DNA of 64,000 nt, taken from NCBI RefSeq assembly GCF_019670125.1, contig NZ_AP023033.1, positions 4,241,501-4,305,500 of the forward strand, in the 5' to 3' direction. Below, in pieces: positions 18,155 to 26,718 of this stretch. Under the pieces are notes generated by a model, which made no database searches, was not told the origin of the DNA, and worked only from the letters and a program-made list of their open reading frames with translations. The stretch is from Agarivorans aestuarii. GTDB lineage: Bacteria; Pseudomonadota; Gammaproteobacteria; Enterobacterales; Celerinatantimonadaceae. Position 1 is the stretch's first letter. Every line of letters starts with the position of its first letter. Position numbers and translations under genes: made by a program.

Positions 18155-19276
18155 CTAATCTTTTGGCAAGTTTTGGTCGCGTTGTACGAAGCTATCTTCA
18201 ACAATACGAACCACAGCCCCGTTACGTAAACGCACTTGACCAGAAACCACTACTTGCTCGCCAGCGTTCACGCCTTTATCGATCACAGCAACATCGCCGC
18301 GACGTTCACCCACAGTGACTGAACGTTGCTTAGCAATTAAAGTTTCGCTGCCGTCGTCTGCAGTTTCACTTTCTAGAACGTAAATAGATTCACCGTATAA
18401 GGAAAACGAAATAGCCTGCTGTGGCACCACAATTTGATTAGGCTGCACCGCTTGCCAAATACGTACACTGGCGTACATGCCAGACCGTAAAAGCCCTTCA
18501 GCATTTGGAATGGTAGCCTGTACCTGAATCACACCACTTTGTGGGTCAACGGTAGGTTCAATGGTAGTGATTTTGCCTTTAAACCACTGCGCAGGATAAG
18601 CATCAGAGTTAAGCTCAATCTCGGTACCAACATTGATAAGCGAGATGTCTTTTTGCGGCACAATAAAGCGCAGCAACATATGATCAAGATTCTCTAAACG
18701 AGCAATGTCGTCACCCGCTTGCAAGTATTGACCAAGGTTGATTTGGCGAATGCCCATTACACCGTTAAACGGGGCGCGAATATCACGGCGCTCAATAGTG
18801 GCTTTAAGTGCTTCAATATCACTGACCAAGGCAAGGTAGTTAGCTTCCGAGTCATCAAACTGGGTTTGCGAAACCGAACCACGATCCAACAAGGTTTTAT
18901 TGCGCTCCATTTGGCGCTTAACCGCTGGAAGCTTGGCCTTAGCACTAGCCAGGTTAGCTTTTTCAACGTCAGCTTCTAGGCTCACCAATAGTTCACCCGC
19001 TTTTACTGTGTCACCCGAAGTAAAGTGAATTTTAGTCACCAATCCAGCCACTGAGCTACTAATATTCACACCTTGGTAGGGCTCAATAAATCCAATTGAT
19101 TCAATTGCTGGCTGCCAGTCTTCTGCATTCGCTGTAGCCACTTCCACAGGCATTTCTGGCACCGGACGATTAGCCATAAATTCGGCAATCATCTTTTGTT
19201 TGAATAGGTAAAAACCAAACACGCTACCAAACAGAATCACTGTTATGACTAGCATGATTGCCATCCATTTTTTCAT
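18155..19276 (-). CDS. RND efflux periplasmic adaptor (membrane fusion protein)
   Basis: The 373-residue protein has one N-terminal membrane anchor (about 5-25), then the barrel-sandwich/lipoyl half-motifs (GVNISSSVAGLVTKIHFTSGDTVKAGELLVSLE and RDIRAPFNGVMGIRQINLGQYLQAGD), an alpha-helical hairpin between them, and the beta-barrel and membrane-proximal domains. It links the RND pump to an outer-membrane channel. I choose the ATG at 19276 because GGAG lies 6 bases upstream; a TTG four codons earlier overlaps that site. It follows the tetR gene by 15 bases and precedes the pump gene by 11, so the three genes form one operon. Confidence 0.93.
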   Translation of the reverse strand: MKKWMAIMLVITVILFGSVFGFYLFKQKMIAEFMANRPVPEMPVEVATANAEDWQPAIESIGFIEPYQGVNISSSVAGLVTKIHFTSGDTVKAGELLVSLEADVEKANLASAKAKLPAVKRQMERNKTLLDRGSVSQTQFDDSEANYLALVSDIEALKATIERRDIRAPFNGVMGIRQINLGQYLQAGDDIARLENLDHMLLRFIVPQKDISLINVGTEIELNSDAYPAQWFKGKITTIEPTVDPQSGVIQVQATIPNAEGLLRSGMYASVRIWQAVQPNQIVVPQQAISFSLYGESIYVLESETADDGSETLIAKQRSVTVGERRGDVAVIDKGVNAGEQVVVSGQVRLRNGAVVRIVEDSFVQRDQNLPKD

Positions 19277-19291
19277 TTCCCACTCCAATCA

Positions 19292-19858
19292 CTAAGGGTG
19301 TATGGTAATAGCATCCCAGCTAGCTAAAAGCGCGGCATCCATGTCTTGCTTTGTAAAATTCGCTTCTCGAAGTTGAGAAAAGCGACAAATTTCGAGTATT
19401 TGGCCAAAGGCCAAGGCGTATAGCATTTCGCTTGGTAAAGGTTTAAAGCAGCCTTGTTCGACACCACGGCTAAAAAAAAGTTTTACCGGTTTAAATAATT
19501 CCTGGATAAGCGCTTTGTGACGAGCATTTTTAGGTAAGGTTTCTAAATGGACCCACAAGCGTTGCACATTCACATTTTCTTGATGGTAGTGTAGTGCATT
19601 TAGCCACAAACGACTGTGGCACTCTTGTAAGCTCTGTGCCGTATTAACATCTGCCAAAAAGGCCTCGGCAAACAAACGCAAATTACGCTCATGAAGCTCC
19701 GCCATCAACTCGTCTTTATCTTTAAAATACAAATAGATGGTACCGGTCGCTACTTTTGCCTGCTTGGCCACGCGGTGAATAGACACAGCCTCAAGCCCTG
19801 ATTTATTAATCAGCGCCTCAGCAGCCATCAATATACGTACGCGTTTATCGGAAATCAT
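19292..19858 (-). CDS. TetR/AcrR family regulator of the RND operon
   Basis: The N-terminal DNA-binding domain is clear: RILMAAEALINKSGLEAVSIHRVAKQAKVATGTIYLYFKDKDELMAEL. A helical ligand domain follows, with the usual low conservation. I set the start at the ATG at 19858 (MISDKRVRI) because it gives the normal short arm before the helix-turn-helix. In-frame ATGs at 19870 and 19903 are alternatives, and none has a good ribosome site. The gene is first in the operon with the efflux adaptor and pump. Two near-identical palindromes just upstream are probable operators, suggesting self-repression relieved by a pump substrate. Confidence 0.88.
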   Translation of the reverse strand: MISDKRVRILMAAEALINKSGLEAVSIHRVAKQAKVATGTIYLYFKDKDELMAELHERNLRLFAEAFLADVNTAQSLQECHSRLWLNALHYHQENVNVQRLWVHLETLPKNARHKALIQELFKPVKLFFSRGVEQGCFKPLPSEMLYALAFGQILEICRFSQLREANFTKQDMDAALLASWDAITIHP

Positions 19859-19863
19859 AAAAA

Positions 19864-19877
19864 TGAACATTTGTTCA
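19864..19877. promoter_or_regulatory. TetR operator candidate 1 (RND operon)
   Basis: TGAACATTTGTTCA has perfect 6-base arms TGAACA/TGTTCA. It lies 6 bases before the chosen start of the regulator and matches site 2 at 11 of 14 positions. Confidence 0.65.
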
Positions 19878-19917
19878 GTATTTTTCGCGATTATATTCCT
19901 CATCAAAAAACAATCAA

Positions 19918-19931
19918 TGAATAATTGTTCA
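19918..19931. promoter_or_regulatory. TetR operator candidate 2 (RND operon)
   Basis: TGAATAATTGTTCA lies within the longer near-palindrome AATGAATAATTGTTCATT (19916-19933). Its centre is 54 bases from that of site 1. It may cover the promoter of the tetR-efflux operon. Confidence 0.6.
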
Positions 19932-20037
19932 TTTTACAAATTCTTACATTTGTTAAAGAATATGAAAGCGTTAAAGCGGCGTAGATCAGCCCTCTCTGAT
20001 CGGCTAAAATGCACGGCCCGTTTAGAAGGAAAGCTCC

Positions 20038-22065
20038 GTGAAGTTAAATCCCGCACAAGATAAAGCCGTTAGTTATGTATCTGGCCCCTGCTTAGTATTA
20101 GCAGGTGCAGGCAGTGGTAAAACACGGGTTATTACCAACAAAATTGCTCATTTAGTGCAAAACTGTGGCTATAAGGCAAAAAACATTGCCGCGGTAACCT
20201 TCACTAATAAAGCTGCCCGCGAAATGAAAGAGCGGGTGGGCCAAACCATGGGGCGCAAAGAAGCGCGAGGCTTGCGGGTATGTACTTTCCATACCTTGGG
20301 TTTAGACATTATTCGCCGTGAATACCGCAGCCTTAAGCTAAAACCCAACTTCTCACTGTTTGACGATCAAGACCAAATGGCCTTACTCAAAGAGCTCACC
20401 GAAAAAGAATTAGAGGGCGATAAAGACTTACTCAAGCAACTGCTTAGCTGCATTTCTAACTGGAAGAATGATTTGGTATTACCGGCGCAAGCTGTAGCCA
20501 GAGCTACCGGCCAAAGCCAGCAAGAGCAATTGTTTGCCCATATGTACGAAGCCTATCAGCGTCAGCTTACCGCCTATAACGCACTAGACTTTGATGACCT
20601 GATTTTAATGCCTACGCTATTGCTCACCCACGACGCAGCAGTACGTAAACGTTGGCAAGATACCATTCAATATTTATTGGTAGATGAGTATCAAGATACC
20701 AATACCAGCCAGTATCAGCTGGTAAAATTAATTACCCAGGAGCGCGCCTGCTTCACCGTGGTTGGTGACGATGACCAGAGCATTTACTCTTGGCGTGGTG
20801 CGCAGCCTAAAAACCTGATGCAGCTGCAAAAAGATTTCCCTGCTTTAGAAGTGATCATGCTGGAGCAAAACTATCGCTCAACCCAGCGGATATTAAAGTG
20901 CGCCAACATCCTTATCGAAAACAATGAGCATATTTTCGAGAAATCGCTGTTCTCCGAGTTAGCCTACGGTGAACCACTTAAGATTCTCTTTGCGAAAACC
21001 GAAGAACAAGAATCTGAGCGCGTAGTGGCCGAGTTAATTGGTCACCGTTTTATGAATAACGCCAATTACCAAGATTACGCCATTTTATACCGCGGCAATC
21101 ACCAGTCTCGGCTGCTCGAAAAAACCTTAATGAACAACCGTGTTCCCTATAAAATTAGTGGCGGCACCTCGTTTTTTGCCCGCGCCGAAATCAAAGACAT
21201 CATGGCCTATCTACGGGTATTGGTGAACCAAGACGACGACAACGCCTTGCTGCGTATCATCAATACGCCACGTCGCGAAATTGGCCCAACTACCTTAGAA
21301 AAAGTGGGTACCTACGCCAACGAGCAACAAATCAGCTTGTTTGCAGCAACTACCCACATAGCCATGACCAGCATTTTGCCCACCCGAGCACTTAATGCAG
21401 TGAATGAGTTTAGTCAGTGGTTACTGGCATTGGCCGAGCGCGTTGAGCGAGGAGATGCTCAGCAAGCTGTACGCGACATGATCCGAGATATTCACTACGA
21501 AGACTTCCTTTACGAAACCAGCCCCAGCCCTAAAGCTGCAGAAATGCGCATGAAGAATGTCTCAGAGCTATTTCGCTGGGTAAGTGGCATGCTCGAAGGT
21601 GATAACGACAACGAGCCAATGACCTTGCCACAAGTGGTTAATCGGCTGATTTTACGCGACATGATGGAACGTGGCGAAGAAGACGAAGAAAGCGATCAGG
21701 TTCAATTAATGACCTTGCACGCCTCAAAAGGTTTGGAGTTTCCTTACGTGTACCTCATCGGCATGGAAGAAGGTTTATTGCCGCACCAAAGCAGTATTGA
21801 TGAAGACAATGTAGAAGAAGAGCGTCGCCTTGCTTATGTTGGGATTACTCGGGCCCAGCGCGAACTCACTTTCACCTTAACTAAAGAGCGTCGCCAGTTT
21901 GGCGAACTCATCAAACCAGAACCAAGCCGGTTTTTATACGAACTGCCACAAAACGATTTAGTGTGGGAGCAACGCCGTAAAAAGGAAACCGCTGAAGAAC
22001 GCCAAGAAAAAGGCAACAAAGGCATTGCTGCGTTGCGGGCCGCGCTTAACAAAAACAACAGCTAA
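20038..22065 (+). CDS. rep: ATP-dependent DNA helicase Rep
   Basis: Rep is a superfamily 1A 3'-5' helicase that removes protein roadblocks ahead of the replication fork with DnaB. The 675-residue length equals that of the E. coli protein, and the start [11 protein letters not shown] matches it closely. Walker A is AGAGSGKT (22-29), followed by the motif Ia string [35 protein letters not shown] (Walker B) and [14 protein letters not shown] (motif III) follow. [25 protein letters not shown] and [12 protein letters not shown] are motifs V and VI. The start is a GTG with a GAAGGAAAG ribosome site. It is a single gene between the divergent efflux operon and an unknown kinase-like gene. Confidence 0.97.
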   Translation: MKLNPAQDKAVSYVSGPCLVLAGAGSGKTRVITNKIAHLVQNCGYKAKNIAAVTFTNKAAREMKERVGQTMGRKEARGLRVCTFHTLGLDIIRREYRSLKLKPNFSLFDDQDQMALLKELTEKELEGDKDLLKQLLSCISNWKNDLVLPAQAVARATGQSQQEQLFAHMYEAYQRQLTAYNALDFDDLILMPTLLLTHDAAVRKRWQDTIQYLLVDEYQDTNTSQYQLVKLITQERACFTVVGDDDQSIYSWRGAQPKNLMQLQKDFPALEVIMLEQNYRSTQRILKCANILIENNEHIFEKSLFSELAYGEPLKILFAKTEEQESERVVAELIGHRFMNNANYQDYAILYRGNHQSRLLEKTLMNNRVPYKISGGTSFFARAEIKDIMAYLRVLVNQDDDNALLRIINTPRREIGPTTLEKVGTYANEQQISLFAATTHIAMTSILPTRALNAVNEFSQWLLALAERVERGDAQQAVRDMIRDIHYEDFLYETSPSPKAAEMRMKNVSELFRWVSGMLEGDNDNEPMTLPQVVNRLILRDMMERGEEDEESDQVQLMTLHASKGLEFPYVYLIGMEEGLLPHQSSIDEDNVEEERRLAYVGITRAQRELTFTLTKERRQFGELIKPEPSRFLYELPQNDLVWEQRRKKETAEERQEKGNKGIAALRAALNKNNS

Positions 22066-22261
22066 ATTTCACCATCCTTAGTTAATTAACATCATTTGGT
22101 CATATTTAAGATCAACGATCTTAAATGTGATCCTGCGCTAATTACCTTCTAAAGGCACAACATATTTGTGACCGAAACGGTTTTCATCCCATAAAAGCGC
22201 CTTACTCCAAGGTTTTATGAGAATAAACTCACAAAAACATAATCAAGGATGGAGAGTACTG

Positions 22262-23362
22262 ATGAATGCATTAGTTGAACAACGTCAACAAGCTCAACTG
22301 CATTTTCAACAAGGAGAGCAGAATATTATAGTGGGTGATGCCGCTGCCTGTCCCTTGCCGCCAGAACAACTGGTCGCTCTAGAAGCAGATTCTCCCTATG
22401 TAGTGGAAGTATTTGAAGGCGGTTTAACTGCTATTGTGTTTCACCTATGTATTGATGGCCGACACTACAATCTTAAAAAACGTCGCCCGCAAGCCTTGGT
22501 GCATAATGTTGATGGTGAAACTTCCTTCCTTAACGAAGTACAGCGCCGCCGCGATATTCAAGCGCTTAAAGACCAACCTAGCACCGCCAAAGCTTATCAA
22601 CACATTGTAACTACCCTTTACGCCAACTATCGCCTTGGTTTTATTTTGTCACCGTGGATTGAAGGCAAGCCACTATGCAGTTTTAGCCGTGAAATTTTTA
22701 GACAGATTTTCGATACCCAATTTGCCCTAGAGCAAGCTGGCTTAATGGAGTGGGATTTGTCTCCTGGCAACATCATTTACGACGGCCGACAAATCCATCT
22801 GTTCGATTTTGGCTATATGTACCCTTACGATCCCTTAGAGCACTTTAATAGTGATGGTTTAGCTGCTCCAGATTTTCATGCGGTGGAACGTTTAGAAACC
22901 CGCAATGTATTTGGCTATTTGCTGCGCTACCAAGATGTAATGACCGCCGCAGACCAACTTGCGATTTATCGTGAGCTAAAAGAAGCTGCGTTAGATGTTT
23001 ATACCCAAAAGCTCATTTGGCTAAAACAAAACTATGCCCAGCCGGCCATAATCCAATGGCAAACAGAGATTATTGAACGCTGGGAATATGCTCTAGACAA
23101 CGAACGCTCACTGAAAAATCTATTTATTGCAGAAAGCTTCCGCTCCCACTGTTTAGACATTGCCGACGACATTAGTGGCAAGAGCTGCACCCCAATGACC
23201 TTAAAGCGCATCGACAAAGTCATCACCATGGCTGCCACTGTTTATTTACAGCTTCAAAACAACGGCGCGCTGTTGTTTGACAACGCAGAGCTGGAGCAGG
23301 TCGACCTAATCAAAAAATACCAAGATTACCGTCAACTAGCGGCCCAGTACCAACAGAAATAA
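22262..23362 (+). CDS. Protein-kinase-fold protein of unknown function
   Basis: I choose the ATG at 22262 with the AAGGATGGAGAG ribosome site; an in-frame ATG at 22217 also has an AAGG and cannot be excluded. The 366-residue protein shows a small kinase fold. A beta-3-like lysine segment YNLKKRRP lies in the N-lobe, the catalytic loop is EWDLSPGNII (D165, N170), and the metal-binding motif is FDFG (D182). This order matches aminoglycoside phosphotransferase/RIO-like kinases rather than transporters or metabolic enzymes. The C-terminal 150 residues are helical and unlike anything I recognise. No signal peptide. Substrate unknown; the residues needed for phosphotransfer appear intact. Confidence 0.7.
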   Translation: MNALVEQRQQAQLHFQQGEQNIIVGDAAACPLPPEQLVALEADSPYVVEVFEGGLTAIVFHLCIDGRHYNLKKRRPQALVHNVDGETSFLNEVQRRRDIQALKDQPSTAKAYQHIVTTLYANYRLGFILSPWIEGKPLCSFSREIFRQIFDTQFALEQAGLMEWDLSPGNIIYDGRQIHLFDFGYMYPYDPLEHFNSDGLAAPDFHAVERLETRNVFGYLLRYQDVMTAADQLAIYRELKEAALDVYTQKLIWLKQNYAQPAIIQWQTEIIERWEYALDNERSLKNLFIAESFRSHCLDIADDISGKSCTPMTLKRIDKVITMAATVYLQLQNNGALLFDNAELEQVDLIKKYQDYRQLAAQYQQK

Positions 23363-23395
23363 ATCCTACAATTCAAACCGTTAAGCTTTATTTAC

Positions 23396-23423
23396 AAAGG
23401 CATCAACTTATCTTGATGCCTTT
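23396..23423 (+). terminator. Terminator of the kinase-fold gene
   Basis: AAAGGCATCAA and TTGATGCCTTT form a perfect 11-bp stem with a 6-base loop, 33 bases after the stop. The T run is short. Confidence 0.7.
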
Positions 23424-23637
23424 GTGATGACAGGCTCACATTTCTGTACATTTTTTATCCTTTGTTTATGTTTTTTCTCTAACATTGTTATGGCCATGGC
23501 CAGCACAAAGATCTGCGCTGTGGCAAAACAACTATAACAATGATTAAAAATCACCAATGTTGAGCGAATTTGCAAAATTTTCGCCATAACTAGGTGGTTA
23601 AAAATACAGCAAGAAAAACAGTATAAGGAAAGGATCC

Positions 23638-26600
23638 ATGAACAAGTTAACAATCGCTCTCGCGGGGGCGACGTTGCTGTCTGCGCCTGTGGCAGCCGAA
23701 TGGAACTTTAGGGGTACGCCAAACCAATGGCAATCCACGCCCCTTGCAGTAGTTTCAGGAACCGAATACACCACTTGCCAAAGTTTTGGTAGCAGCGACC
23801 CACGCTTTAAAATCGATCGCTTTGGCGACTGGAACGAAGCCTACCCAAGTACCGATGTACGGGTTGATGCTAACAAGAGCTATAACATTAGTTTTTTTAG
23901 CGACAGCAAAAATATAAGCACTACAGAAGTGGCTAGCTGTGGCGAGGTAGAACCACCAGAGGATAGCTGGTTTTATCGCGGCACTTCAAATGGCTGGGCT
24001 GCCACAGCCATGACCAGCAGCGATAACCTAAACTTTTGTACTACCCAGAGTTTTGCTAACGATAACCCACGTTTCAAAATCGACCATTATGGCGATTGGA
24101 ACGAAGCTTACCCAACAGCAGACTTTATAGTAACTGGCAATGCTAGCTACCAGATTTGTTTTAACGCCGATTCAAAACAAATCACCGCAACACCAACCAC
24201 GACAGAAGATACTCAAGCTCCTACAGTAAGCGCCACCCCTGCAGCGGGTTCTTACACCCAAGCTCAGCAAATCAGCTTAACTGTTAGCGATAATCAAGAC
24301 AGTGCACCCAATATCTACTGCACTACCGATGGCTCTATACCCACTCAAGCTTCACCGCAATGCAATGGCGCAAGCTTTAGCGCTAGTGATGTGGTAACTG
24401 ACGGTGTTGATTTAAGCCTAAAAGTGCTAGCTGTGGATGCATCGGGTAACTCTGCTGTCAGCAGCTTTGATTACACCATTAGCGATGCACCAGCCGATAC
24501 TTGGTATTTCCGCGGTACGCCTAATGACTGGCAAACCACCCTAATGACCACTAGCGATGGGGAGAACTACTGCACCACCCAAAGCTTTGGTAGCGTTGAT
24601 CCACGCTTTAAAGTGGACCACTTTGGCGATTGGACTGAGAACTACCCAAGCGCCGACGTCACGGTTAATCCAGATACCACTTATGAGATCTGTTTTAATG
24701 CCACCAGCAAACAAGTGACCACTAGCGAAATTGAAGGTGAGGATACTAAGGCGCCAGTAGCCAGTGCTTCTCCATCTGGCGGCAGCTACACCACTGCCCA
24801 GCAAATTAGTTTAAGTGTGACTGATAACCAAGACCCTGCACCTAAGCTTTATTGCACCACCGACGGCAGCCTGCCAACCACTGCACTTAGCCCATGTAAT
24901 CAACAAAGCTTTACTGCAAGTGATGTAGTAAGCACAGGCATAGATTTAGTGCTTAAAGTGCTAGCAGTTGATGCCAATGGCAACCAAGGTATTAGCACCT
25001 TTAACTACACCATTGACCCTAGCATCATTACCAGCGGCGACTTCCGTGAAGAGAATGTTTACTTCATTATGACCGACCGATTTGCAGATGGTGATACGAG
25101 CAATAACAACATCTGGGGTGACGAGTACTTACCCAATGGTGAAGCCGATAAGTACAATACTAACACCAGCAAAACCGGTCCTTTGTCTTACTACCATGGT
25201 GGTGATTTCCAAGGCATTATCGACAACCTCGATTACATCCAAGACATGGGCTTTACCGCCATTTGGATTACTCCGGTTGTGAAGCAGCCTGAAGGGCGCC
25301 GTTTTAACGCCAGTGACGACTATGAAGCTTCAGCCTTCCATGGTTACTGGGGTTACGACTTCGACAAAATTGACCCACACCTACACTCTTTAGGTAAAGA
25401 CAATGATGGCTGGGCAGGTTTTGACGCCTTAGTGGATGCATTGCATTCGCGCGACATGAAGATCATGCTCGACATCGTGGTAAACCACGGTCAGCCTGGC
25501 CAATCGGTAGTAGGCTCGAAGAGTAAATGGGCCGACCGAGCGCTAGAGATTAAAATGGATGGTCAAACCTGGAATTGGGAAACCAATGACCCTTACATGG
25601 ATGGCGCTAAAAATGGCTTCTTTAGCTACGCCAGTACTGGGAATACCTGGTTGATCGACTTGCTTGATTTTAACGAACATGGTGACGATGACCAAAACGC
25701 AACTAAACATCTAATCAATGTGTATAAGCGCTTTATCGACCATGGCGTAGATGCTTTCCGTATTGATACGGTTTCGTACATGACTGCTGATTTCTGGGAA
25801 CGATTCACCCTAGAAATGGATGCTCATGCTCGTAGTTTAGGCAACGACAACTTCTACATGGCAGGCGAAGCATGGACAGGCGATCGTAAGTCGGCGGTTG
25901 ATCTAATCTACAACGGCCAAGGCAAAAAATTCCATATGTTGGATTTACATGGTTCTTCCATGGACTTTCCAGGTTGGATGGGCAAAGCCTTTAGAGGTGA
26001 AGCAGGGTTTGACGACGGCAATGGCTACGCCCGTATTGCTGGTGCCGATGGCGATGCCTCTGGCATTTACGATCCAACCTATCTAGCTACCTTTGTAGAT
26101 AACCACGATGTTACCCGAGCTAACGGTGTATTGAGTGAAACGCAGTACCTCAATAACTTAAACTTTATCTACTTGTTCCGTGGCCTGCCGGTGGTGTTCT
26201 ACGGCACCGAGGTGCTTTATTCAAGCTGGCCACACTACATTACCACCACTGAAAAAGATGATGTAGTAGCACGTTGGATGCTGGGTTCAGAAGGCATTAA
26301 CTACGCCAAAACCAACCAGCCAACGCTCTATAAGCATTTAAAAATGCTAAATAGCCTGCGCAGCTCCTCTGAAGCCATTCAAAAAGGTCAGCAAATCGAC
26401 CTATTGCTAGATGGCGATCATGCAGCATTTGCTCGTGATAATGGGGCAGCTGTAGCTTACGTAGCTCTCACTAAAGGCAGTGGCTTTAGCTACACCTTTA
26501 ATAATATGGCTAATGGTAGCTATCGTTTAATAACGCCAAATACCAACGCCGCCAGCTACAACGAGCAAATCATTACTGTGAGTGGCGGCAGCCATTCAGT

Positions 26601-26643
26601 AACGGTGCCAGCAAACAGCTTTGTGATTTTAGACAAACTATAA
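23638..26643 (+). CDS. Secreted GH13 alpha-amylase with three N-terminal starch modules
   Basis: The 1001-residue enzyme starts with a signal peptide ending VAA (residue 20). The order then is starch module 1 (22-100), module 2 (111-186), a CHB_HEX_C-type Fn3-like domain (about 191-283), module 3 (289-363), a second Fn3-like domain (about 368-461), a GH13 barrel (about 470-890) and a C-terminal beta domain. Catalytic regions are DIVVNH (612-617), AFRIDTVS with nucleophile D710, MAGEAW with acid/base E744, and DNHD with D824. It hydrolyses alpha-1,4-glucans outside the cell. Each module reads W-x-F/Y-RGT-x-N-x-W ... PRFKID-x-x-GDW-x-E-x-YP; its CAZy family is unclear to me. AAGGAAAGGA precedes the ATG. 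The pullulanase gene follows 75 bases downstream, so they are likely cotranscribed. Confidence 0.93.
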   Translation: MNKLTIALAGATLLSAPVAAEWNFRGTPNQWQSTPLAVVSGTEYTTCQSFGSSDPRFKIDRFGDWNEAYPSTDVRVDANKSYNISFFSDSKNISTTEVASCGEVEPPEDSWFYRGTSNGWAATAMTSSDNLNFCTTQSFANDNPRFKIDHYGDWNEAYPTADFIVTGNASYQICFNADSKQITATPTTTEDTQAPTVSATPAAGSYTQAQQISLTVSDNQDSAPNIYCTTDGSIPTQASPQCNGASFSASDVVTDGVDLSLKVLAVDASGNSAVSSFDYTISDAPADTWYFRGTPNDWQTTLMTTSDGENYCTTQSFGSVDPRFKVDHFGDWTENYPSADVTVNPDTTYEICFNATSKQVTTSEIEGEDTKAPVASASPSGGSYTTAQQISLSVTDNQDPAPKLYCTTDGSLPTTALSPCNQQSFTASDVVSTGIDLVLKVLAVDANGNQGISTFNYTIDPSIITSGDFREENVYFIMTDRFADGDTSNNNIWGDEYLPNGEADKYNTNTSKTGPLSYYHGGDFQGIIDNLDYIQDMGFTAIWITPVVKQPEGRRFNASDDYEASAFHGYWGYDFDKIDPHLHSLGKDNDGWAGFDALVDALHSRDMKIMLDIVVNHGQPGQSVVGSKSKWADRALEIKMDGQTWNWETNDPYMDGAKNGFFSYASTGNTWLIDLLDFNEHGDDDQNATKHLINVYKRFIDHGVDAFRIDTVSYMTADFWERFTLEMDAHARSLGNDNFYMAGEAWTGDRKSAVDLIYNGQGKKFHMLDLHGSSMDFPGWMGKAFRGEAGFDDGNGYARIAGADGDASGIYDPTYLATFVDNHDVTRANGVLSETQYLNNLNFIYLFRGLPVVFYGTEVLYSSWPHYITTTEKDDVVARWMLGSEGINYAKTNQPTLYKHLKMLNSLRSSSEAIQKGQQIDLLLDGDHAAFARDNGAAVAYVALTKGSGFSYTFNNMANGSYRLITPNTNAASYNEQIITVSGGSHSVTVPANSFVILDKL

Positions 26644-26718
26644 ATCTCAATATTCCCACCTAGCCATTTTGCTCTGTGCGGAATGGCTGGGTGGATTAAC
26701 TATGGAACAGTTAATATC

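Noticed and set aside
23423-23440. TGTGA-N8-TCACA, a CRP-like site upstream of the amylase
   Set aside because: The spacer is 8 bases, not the usual 6, and the first arm overlaps the preceding terminator stem.
23564-23584. GCGAA ... TTCGC dyad around TTTGCAAAA upstream of the amylase
   Set aside because: The arms and the central palindrome have different centres and no second copy was found at the other starch genes.
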